The notes under the pieces are model-generated. The model was given only the letters and a program-made list of their open reading frames with translations, did no database searches and had not been told where the DNA came from. Made by a program: the position numbers and the translations under genes. Shown here in pieces: positions 55,915-64,000 of a stretch of 64,000 bases of DNA. The first letter of the stretch is position 1, and every line of letters begins with the position of its first letter. This DNA comes from Lamellibrachia columna. Taxonomy: Eukaryota > Annelida > Polychaeta > Sabellida > Siboglinidae. The DNA is taken from contig OY759265.1 of NCBI GenBank assembly GCA_963662155.1, forward strand, positions 14,912,761-14,976,760. The letters are read 5' to 3'.

Positions 55915-56098
55915 AGGAGAGCTGGGTAGGGGGAGGGGTAGGTAGGGGGAGAGGTAGGTATGGGGAGGGGTAGGTAGGGGGAGAGGTAGGTAGGGGGAGG
56001 GGTAGGTAGGGGGAGAGGTAGGTAGGGGTAGAGGTAGGTAGGGGGAGAGGTAAGTAGGGGGAGAGGTAACTAGGGGGAGGGGTAGGTAGGGGGAGGGA
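55915..56098. repeat. 16-bp G-rich minisatellite
   Basis: Units of gtaggtagggggagag with small variants. The strand is purine-rich with repeated GGGGG tracts and could in principle form G-quadruplex or triplex structures. Confidence 0.95.
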
Positions 56099-57677
56099 TC
56101 AGTTAATACCTTGTAGTTGTAATTTCCATGTTATTTGGTTCAATGTCAAAAGCACAACTTTGCTCCTACATTATTGGCGCTCAGTGTGATGCATCCATGC
56201 GGGACCAGGGTCATGATTCGAGGGAAGATGGCTATTCGAATTATCTAACAAACAAGTTGACGAAAGTGTAGACATTACATTTTAAATGTATGCTTACACT
56301 ATTATTTGTAATGTCTATGATTAGTGGTGTGTCTATGCTGTCCTGTTTTTACCCCTTTTAGTTGGAAGTGATGGATTAATAATGTTAGTTTGTAACATAT
56401 CCATGACAATGAATTGATCAGCGTGAGAAAAGATGACATTGTGTTCTAGGCTGCAGGTCAGCAACTCCAACAGAATATATTTGGAACAATGCAACAGAGG
56501 GACTTGATTATAAAATGCTCAAAGAGTTCGCTTGTGAACAGCTGCTGTATATATCGGGCTTTACTGGCACAGAAGTCGACTATATTTTATATGGAAATTA
56601 CATCCTTACACAACTAAACCTATATTTTGGCAGCTCATAAATCCAAAATGGTGGTTTTCTGTTGTATTTGGTTGCAAATATGACTTGTGTGGCCTCTAGC
56701 CTGGTTTTGTGACTCTACGTATGTGGTTTACAAACCTTGCTGACACTGAAGAAAACTGTATTTAGAAAACTGACTGCTGTTAACCAGGCTAGAGGTATGT
56801 GCTTTTGATCAACAACGTATCATTGGTACTGTGTTTTTCTGTAAACAGATACATGCTGTTGAGAAGAAAAAACGTAGTGGCATTTTATTTCCAATATAGC
56901 TGTAAACAGATGTTTTATGTGGTATGACGAGTGTACCTGTCTAGAGATGAGTTACTTCACACACACATAAAGACAACTGCTTACACGACGAGGGATATGG
57001 ATATATATGATATGGCTTCAGGGCAAAACGAGATTAATGCGTTTTTGTTTTTGAGAAACTCACTTCTGTGTGTAGTTGAAAAAATTTACGTAATATTGGA
57101 ATATCTTAAGAATCCAACATTAAAGCAAACGGTGGCTAGGGTGGAAATCTTTATTGCAGATTTCAATTTTGATATTTCGCACATTCAGAAATGTTGGCAT
57201 TTATCACATATTGCCCCGATATTTGTAGATATATATGCCATGTATTATATATCTATATATATAGATATATACATTTATGTATATATTATATAGATATATA
57301 ATTATGTATATAGTAGTATATAATACTATTGTTCAAGTTTTTTCTTTCAATGTTTGGCAGTTTACGTGACTGCTAAAGTAGTTTTATGGTGTTTTGTTAA
57401 ATGCCAAAATATTCCAAGTGACAAAACAAACATGGCTGAATGTTATCATTTGACAACATGTTTACACTTTATTGCTAAATAAATCCTTTTTCTTCTGTGA
57501 TTAATTAATTAATTAGTGATGATTGAAGATGATGTATTCTGACTCTCTGTTGACGTCATGTTTGATTATATCTGTTTGTGTGCAATTCACAGGAATGTGC
57601 AATATTAAAGAGAATCGGAACATTCAGATTCCTGTGTTCTATGTGTTATTGTGAAGTAGCCTTGAAAATTTCATAGT
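56099..57677. other. Intergenic DNA, one unassigned ORF
   Basis: A 120-codon plus-strand frame at 56931-57293 starts MYLSRDELLHTHIKTTAYTT and ends in a low-complexity Ile/Tyr tail caused by an AT-rich hairpin near 57245. No domain is recognisable and I cannot show splice sites, so I do not call it a gene. A 14-bp inverted pair (cctctagcctggtt at 56692 and its complement at 56780) is also present. Confidence 0.3.
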
Positions 57678-57765
57678 GCATGCACTAACGGATAGAACAA
57701 CATGCACTAACGGACAGAACAACATGCACTAACGGACAGAACAACATGCAATAACGGACAGGACA
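57678..57765. repeat. 22-bp tandem repeat, about four units
   Basis: Units of catgcactaacggacagaac plus aa, lightly diverged. Confidence 0.9.
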
Positions 57766-58486
57766 GGACAACACAATGACTCGTGTAATAAAAGCTTCAT
57801 ATTTATTATTCATATTTATTATTCATAAAATGGGATAGTCCAGCCAGGTCTCTCTGGGGCTGGCTGTGACACCCTGGGAACTGGATGGAAGACCCGGATA
57901 TTTCACATGACCCGAATGTCGTCTTGGGCCAGCTACTGCGGTCACCTGACCAGAGAATCCTGGGGTCTGCATCCCTCTGGGTGTCCAGCTAGCCCTTTTG
58001 GAATGCTGACCATCCTATTATTTTAGAATGGTAGAGAAAGGGGGCTGGATGGTGGGTGACGTATTTCTTTGTTCATGCTACGAGACAAAGACGCCCCGTG
58101 AAGGGATGTTGCCAGTTTCCATTACTGGGATAATGCTTCTAAATGGTCAGAGGCCTGCACTGAGAGGAAAATCCTTTTTAATTGGTCAGCTATCCCAGGC
58201 CCCCTGCCTGTATGGCAGAAATACCTTTCTCCCCTAGTTTCTGCCATTATGACAGAAACGCCCAAAGTGGTCATATTTTTATGGTTTAATTATTTTACTA
58301 TCATGATTAATATCCGTTTACCTGTTACAGGAGAAGCATGATCAAAAGACAGGACAGTGCAGCAGATGCCTGCTGTTGTTGATTGCAATTAACTGTCGTG
58401 ATATGGGCCAGTGTAACAATAAGACAGAGCAAATAAGATCAGGATTTTAGTAGCACTTGAAGCTTGTATTTTTTGTAACAGTGTGG
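57766..58486. other. Intergenic DNA, no gene seen
   Basis: A somewhat GC-richer segment (57840-58240) stands out from its surroundings. Its open frames have no recognisable domain. Confidence 0.4.
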
Positions 58487-58705
58487 TTTTAACAAGATTG
58501 CCATCCCAAACTACAAGTTCCAGATGGCAAGTGGACACGGAAGCCATTGGCTTATCGAGAGTACAATTTTATCATCCATGTATAGCCCGCCCTTACCAGA
58601 TATTTGTCTAGCATTAACGCAATCATTTGATAGTTTGTTCCATTCATTCATTCCTTAACTAATGCTGCTTTGTGTCCTCTGGTTCTACTGCCTTCGTTAA
58701 GTTTT
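58487..58705 (-). mobile_element. CR1 3' fragment with internal deletions
   Basis: It follows the subfamily at 22798 from the tail (taacaagattgccatcc, aactacaagttccagatggc) through the C-terminal codons to ggttctactgccttcgttaa. At least two internal blocks are missing near 58607 and 58655. Confidence 0.85.
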
Positions 58706-59600
58706 CTACAGACTGTAATTGTGTTATAACTCTTTTCAGCAGTTGTTGACATCTGACTAGTTTGTATTAAACTGGTGCTAAATTTCTGACTGTAAAAGAC
58801 CCAAAAAAGACCAAAGACAAGGTATGAAGATATCGACATCATATTTAAAAAAAAAACATGGTGACTACTTTGAATAGCCACAAACTTTAATCTCATCACT
58901 CAGTGATCATCTATTTTTGATGCAGACACAAAATAAAAAAATCATGTATTCCTATTGTTGCCATTTCTCCCAGGCAGAAACTAATCTGCCTGGCAGAAAT
59001 ACAGACCCTATTTCCGTCGCTGCCCAGCAGAAAACTAACCTTGATCTACAGTCACACAGTGAATGTAAAAACACTGAAACTTTATTAACGTAATTACATA
59101 ATCGTAAACCATTTGTAAAGCAGTGAGAGTTTATTAAAGTGGACTCTATTTAACAGAAACGTGGATACAAGAATCAGCCGTTTAGTAGAATCAAATATAT
59201 CGGCAGGGATGGAATCATTTCCTGTAACCGATGTAATAAAATGCGCCATTTAAATGAATTGGCCGGTTGATAGAATCAAATTGTTCTGGCCCAAAGTCAT
59301 TCCGTTAAGCACACTCCATTGTAATACAATTACATAATTGTAACGCCATTTGTTAATATGAAGTAATGTAATGATAGATAATGATAGATAATATATATAT
59401 GTTAACCGGTATTGGCAAATTACTATAAATTGAATATAAACTGTAATTGTAATAAAATAATACCATTGGTTATTGCCACGACTTCCTTAAGCATGCATTG
59501 AGGAACATATTAACATATTCACTTCAATGCTATACATTTGATTAAGAAAAACTAAAGCTTCATAACAAAACATCATAAAATAAGATAAGATAAGATACGT
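58706..59600. other. Intergenic DNA, no gene seen
   Basis: Ordinary AT-rich sequence. The stretch at 59135-59335 has hints of an old DNA transposon (gtggactctatttaacagaa and similar inverted text) but cannot be assigned. Confidence 0.4.
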
Positions 59601-59606
59601 TTTATT
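59601..59606 (-). terminator. Polyadenylation signal of the GNAT gene
   Basis: TTTATT on the plus strand is AATAAA on the minus strand, about 315 bp after the stop codon of the acetyltransferase gene. It is the first clear signal in a plausible 3' UTR position. Confidence 0.45.
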
Positions 59607-59920
59607 ACCAAGTAGCAAGTACAAGGAATTCGTAGTGTTGTGGAGTTAGCACAAACATACATTCATGCACCCAATAACAAGTGGAACTAAACATTACATA
59701 TCACAATCGTAATACTAAAAACAGTTGAAAACAAACGAGAGTAATATAATAGATTGCTAAATAAAAAATTAAGATAAAAAAATAAAAAACGCGACATTGC
59801 AACTACCTGCCAGAGGCAAGCCATTTATGATGGCTCTGCCCATCCCATCACTATTGTATGACAGTACACAGAATCATATTGCTGATGTCTGACATCTTGT
59901 CCAACTTGTGTTGTCTCCTG

Positions 59921-59958
59921 CTAAACATCCAGTGACATTTCATACCGTGTCTCCGTCC
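59921..59958 (-). CDS. GNAT gene, last coding exon
   Basis: The acceptor is tttttaatttcag, minus strand. Two bases complete a Gly codon, then TETRYEMSLDV and a TAG stop. The phase match and the EMSLD ending support this small exon. Confidence 0.7.
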
Positions 59959-62772
59959 CTGAAATTAAAAACAATAATAATCAAAGTTCAATGTATAAAC
60001 CAAAGAATGTATATAAAACCCTTACACTGTATGAAATCTTCTGTGCAATTAAACTGATACAAAATTGCAGTGCAACACTATTTATTTCCAAGTCTAATGT
60101 AGAAGAGAACTGTCTATCTGAATGTTGGTAACACAAATATGTTTAGAAATGTGGAAAAAAAATTCCTACAGCTGTATTAAATTTATTATGTATTACTTGT
60201 ATAATAAGAATAAGTCATAATAATTGTTGTACAATTATTAAAGCTCCATCGTCAACTGATTTAGCCTATCACAAATGCGTTTCGTTGATGTCCTAATATG
60301 TAGTGTACTAGTGTGTGAATGGCTTAGTTATATCCGCAGTCGGTTTAATAAAAAAGTGTGTATTTTTGTTCAAATCATCAAAACAATTTACTTTAGTCGT
60401 TAGATCTGGTAAGCCTCAAAATAGTAAACACTTTATGGGGTCAAGGCTGATCATGGACATGACTTCAATCTTCTCGCCGATCATGTGACAAAGTTTTGAA
60501 ATTTCACCAAGGGTGAAATTTGTGAGTTTTCAACAGTTCCATTTTTACTTCAATAAATTCTGCAAGCAGGTTTAAATAATTTATTAGTTTATCTGATGAT
60601 TTCACAAAACTACATAAAAAAGTTGCACAAATGAGCTAGCGTGCTGCTGTAGATAATAGGTAGGTTTGAATTTTCGCAAAATGAATTTGAAATGAGATGA
60701 GCAAAAAATTTAATTAAGGAAGTACCATTAATTGAGGAGGCACCTTTAATTGAGGAGGCACCTTTAATTGAGTAAGCACCTTTAATTGAGGAGGCACCTT
60801 TAATTGAGTAAGTACCTTTAATTTAGTAGGCATCTTTAATTGAGGGGGCACCTTTAATTGAGGAGGCACCTTTAATTGAGTAAGCACCTTTAATTTAGTA
60901 GGCACCTTTAATTGAGGGGCACCTTTATTTGAGGAGGCACCTTTAATTAAGGAGGCATCTTTATGAAAAGGAAAAGAAAAGACAAGAAAAACTTTTATTG
61001 GGCAGAAATCCTCCAGAACCTGAGCTGAGCAGTGCATTGTGGGAAAGGCAGTCTCAAATCAGTTTATAATGTCAAGTCATCAACAGATGAATGAGTCCAC
61101 TGAGGAGCCAAGGTGAATAAATGAGGAAGAAAGGTGGGTCTTCGGATGACACTGAGATTTTGTCACCATTCAGACACAGCAATGGTAAAACTACAGAAGA
61201 ACATCCCATTAAAAATGTATTCACTGTGGATAATCCTGGAGCTACCAGCTCTGTGGTAAGAACCAGATAATGGACTGATTCTTATAACTTTCAGAGAAAC
61301 TGTTGGTCATGTGAGTACATGTCCTTCCTATCAGTGTAATTCCCCAACAGACCAAAGAGTGCAAAATGCTACTCGATCAAACTATGTTTCGTGGAACACC
61401 AATAGTTAATGTGGAAGGATATTCTGTTTACATGTATATACATTTTGTGATATTCCAGACTTATTTAAAGCTTCCTCCTCAACTCATTTAAAACTTCGTC
61501 CTCAACTCATATAAAACTTCCTCCTCAACTCATTTAAAGTAAAGCTTCCTCCTCAACTCATTTAAAGCTTCCTTCTCAACTCATTTAAAGCTTCCTTCTC
61601 AACTCATTTAAAACTTCTTCCTCAACTCTTTTAAAGCTTCCTCCTCAACTCATTTAAAGCTTCCTCCTCAACTCTTTTAAAGCTTCCTCCTCAACTCATT
61701 TAAAGCTTCCTCCTCAACTCATTTAAAGCTTCCTCCTCAACTCATTTAAAACTTCCTCCTCAACTCTTTTAAAGCTTCCTCCTCAACTCATTTAAAGCTT
61801 CCTCCTCAACTCTTTTAAAGCTTCTTCCTCAATTCATTTTAAGCTTCCTCCTCAACTCATTTAAAATAAAGCTTCCTCCTCAACTCATTTAACCCATCAT
61901 GAATCAGGTTTGTTGATATTGAAATCTGTAGTGTGTGAACAGTTAAGGTAACGTGCACAGTCGGGTTAATAAAGCATGACTTTGATTGTTATATATCGGT
62001 TAAAATGCGAAAGTGTAATTAGCCATAAAATATATAGAAGTGGAGCCACTTTTGCTAAATTTAGTAATAAAAAATAATTTATTTATCTGTCCGATGATTT
62101 CATAAAAACTAAATAACACATCTGCATTTGAATGAGCTGACAGGTAGCACTTAGTTGATCCTAAATAGGTGTGATATTTCATGAAATGAGCCTGAAATGA
62201 GACAAGCAAAAACATCAAATTGAGTGACATTTAATTTAACTCACCAAAGATAACAGAACTCTGTCCCACCAGGGTGAACCCAGCCCGAGTATACAGGGGT
62301 ATCAGGTGTGCTTTACATACGAGCAGCATTCTCTTGACGCCATTCTGCGTCTGTCTCACATGTTGCATGAAGCACGCCAACATCTTCAGAGCAACACCCT
62401 GCAACAATACATCAATTCACTCAACAATTTTATTAATAATAGTAAAATAATAACCATTATTTATTCAGAGTAACCTGTATATTTAATCTTCCTAGGGGCT
62501 GCAGTGTTAAAAATATAGCTCCGCCTGAAATTAAATAAGGGTGCAACCTGCCGAGTGACAGCAAGGGATCAATATGGCCTATGGGTCAATTAAGTAAAAT
62601 TAAATAATTATGATACACAAGAAAATGGCTATTAACATTATTTAAACATACTGCCCCTGACAACACGACAGGGAGCATTACTAAATATCAGGTCTACCAC
62701 ACAGGTGCCAATTTAATCTCACCTGTCTCTGTTTTTTCTGAGTCACGCACACACCATGTATGCACACGCTAT
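59921..62772 (-). CDS. GNAT-family acetyltransferase, AANAT-like, last three coding exons (partial)
   Basis: Joining minus-strand exons 62772-62723, 62398-62245 and 59958-59921 gives 78 complete codons to a stop. Motif A of the GNAT fold is VCIHGVCVTQKKQRQGVALK: a beta strand, then the acetyl-CoA pyrophosphate-binding loop (canonical Q/R-x-x-G-x-G/A, here QRQGVA). Motif B is LLVCKAHLIPLYTRAGFTLV, which closely fits arylalkylamine or serotonin N-acetyltransferase-like proteins (pattern C...L.PFYE..GF..VG). The end YEMSLDV fits the W/YFEMSLDL end of non-vertebrate AANAT-like proteins. The likely reaction is transfer of acetyl from acetyl-CoA to an amine; the substrate is not shown. The N-terminal half is beyond the window or undetected. 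It is convergent with the TIR-TMEM268 gene. Confidence 0.75.
59959..60718. other. GNAT gene intron, first part
   Basis: AT-rich intron sequence without further exons or named repeats. Confidence 0.5.
60719..60962. repeat. 18-bp minisatellite
   Basis: Units of cacctttaattgaggagg with variants (gagtaa, tagtag), about 13 copies, inside the intron before the last GNAT exon. Confidence 0.93.
60963..61459. other. GNAT gene intron, middle part
   Basis: No exon found; an A-rich start (60962-60995) is followed by ordinary sequence. Confidence 0.5.
61460..61895. repeat. 21-bp minisatellite, about 20 units
   Basis: Units of cttcctcctcaactcattta plus aag, with cttttaaag and aaaactt variants. It is pyrimidine-rich on the plus strand and lies in the same intron as the 18-bp array. 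Confidence 0.93.
62245..62398 (-). CDS. GNAT gene, motif A/B exon
   Basis: The acceptor is tattgttgcag and the donor TTTG|GTGAGT, minus strand. It reads GVALKMLACFMQHVRQTQNG, then KRMLLVCKAHLIPLYTRAGF and TLVGQSSVIF. It starts in phase 0 and ends in phase 1. Confidence 0.85.
62723..62772 (-). CDS. GNAT gene, acetyl-CoA motif A exon
   Basis: The acceptor is tgttttcttcag and the donor CAG|GTGAGA, minus strand. Two leading bases complete a codon begun in an upstream exon; then it reads SVCIHGVCVTQKKQRQ. It ends in phase 0. Confidence 0.75.
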
Positions 62773-63226
62773 CTGAAGAAAACAACGGTTTATCATCAGG
62801 AACTAGTTTCAGAGTTAAAAAATCAAATTTAAAATCCCATCGATATTTTTAAAGTCCACGATTATGTTGTTAAATTGTAATCTTTATCAGGAATGTTGAA
62901 CATCTTTATTGGTGTCTTGATTATGGGATGGTGAGCTGGAGGGCACATTTGTTGACAAGTTACAAACTGGCACGTATCAAGTACATAGTATTTGTACTAA
63001 TTGTAGCAATCAACAATAAGACAGACTCACATACTACATTAAATGTTATCACTTTACACATCAACATTTGTTGTCCACATAAATTACTATGAAGTATATA
63101 CGTATAACAGGATACCTACTTAAATAAATTAGTTATGTACATTACTTGAAATGTACCTTATATTTTTCCAAGTACTGAAATGTTGTACTTAAGTCCAAGC
63201 CCAAGTAAGTGTGTTAGACCTCCAAC
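62773..63226. other. GNAT gene upstream intron, no exon seen
   Basis: I looked for a minus-strand exon ending in phase 1 upstream of motif A and did not find one that I can support before the hAT element. Confidence 0.4.
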
Positions 63227-64000
63227 CAGGTTCGGAAAAAAAATCGTGAATTTTTTTAATAAAAAAATAATGATTTTTTAAAATAAAAAAATCAGATTTT
63301 TTTTATTTATATAGATTTTTTTTATTTATTTGATTTTTTTAAAATCTGGTATATAGATATTTATATAGATGTTTATATTTATAAACTCTTTCAAACGTGT
63401 TCTATTCAAATCGGTTTGGGTACTTGTCTTAAGAGAGGGTACTTGGTTTTTGCTTATATATTATATAATTATAAAGACATTAGGCAATGTCCACAAGGCC
63501 TCATCCCCTGTAGTTGCATAATCTGTCTTGTAAAGGAAAGCATGCTGTGTGTCTGTGGCTGTAGCAGTGATAATTATTGTTTGCTGAGAGTGGATTAGCA
63601 CCTTTCCAGGGCTCTGTGTACTCTATGGGTCTCCAACCAGATGGCAAACAGGTACAGTATTAAACAATTGTTGCCCAGACTGTCTCACTTGAGTCAACAT
63701 ACTGAATTGGTAACAACTAGCACAAGCTCTAAGTGGACTTTAACTCAGGGCTTCTGACTTGAAAAGATACTTCCTCTTGAAGACAAGTTTGTGTGACTTC
63801 ACTGAATTCAGAAAGGGAATAGCTCAAACATACACAATGTCATAAAATATTTGACTGTCAGGCTATCTGGTGACAATACAACTACACACGGGTGCGCACT
63901 TTGTGCTTTTGTATTAAACCATACAAAACTTTCTTGATCTCGATGCTTGTAAACAATTATTTGTGTTAAATTCATATAAATCAGCAATTAAAAAAAATCG
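63227..64000. mobile_element. hAT-type element, second copy, runs off the window
   Basis: It begins caggttcggaaaaaaaatcg and follows the 5807-6258 element: ataaactctttcaa, acgtgttctattcaaatcg, aaggcctcatccc, gtgtgtctgtggctgtagca, then gaagacaagtttgtgtgact. About 210 bp between 63569 and 63780 are absent from the other copy. The far terminus is not reached by position 64000. Confidence 0.7.

Noticed and set aside
56931..57293. 120-codon frame as a gene
   Set aside because: Its end is low complexity from an AT-rich hairpin and there is no domain. It is noted only as unassigned.

Overview
The window is animal (metazoan) nuclear DNA, most likely from a marine invertebrate. The evidence is intron-rich genes with GT-AG splice sites, CR1-clade LINEs, tRNA-derived SINEs, hAT and TTAA-type DNA elements, and an exceptional load of minisatellites. 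The phylum cannot be fixed from the sequence; a mollusc, brachiopod, lancelet or hemichordate would all fit. Base composition is AT-rich, and nothing looks bacterial.

Two host genes can be rebuilt by splicing the sequence by hand. On the + strand, ten exons from 26988 to 55030 join with matching intron phases into a predicted 544-residue protein. It has a short basic N-terminus, a complete TIR domain (about residues 88-217), a serine-rich linker, and a two-pass membrane protein matching TMEM268 (C9orf91) to its C-terminus. On the - strand, the last three coding exons of an AANAT-like GNAT acetyltransferase lie at 62772-59921; its 5' exons are outside the window or unrecognised. The two genes converge tail to tail, with about 4.9 kb between their stop codons.

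From 1 to about 26.6 kb there is no host exon I can support. This part holds LINE copies of at least three kinds, including a CR1 copy with an intact 872-codon ORF at 9623-12241, plus SINEs, a hAT MITE with a target-site duplication, and long minisatellites. The introns of the TIR-TMEM268 gene hold a second near-identical CR1 copy (antisense), more CR1 fragments, an 880-bp foldback element flanked by TTAA, SINEs, and arrays with units of 14 to 46 bp.

The most unusual feature is in intron 2 of the TIR-TMEM268 gene. Its 5' end is a 42-bp minisatellite that copies the exon-2/intron junction, giving 16 in-register splice-donor copies, all in frame with the TIR domain. Its 3' end is an array of about 46-bp units that runs into the acceptor and first bases of exon 3. 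The spacer between the TIR and membrane modules could therefore vary in steps of 14 residues, and an unspliced product would be a soluble TIR protein with a repetitive tail. Exon joins come from reading frame and splice consensus only; there is no transcript evidence here.
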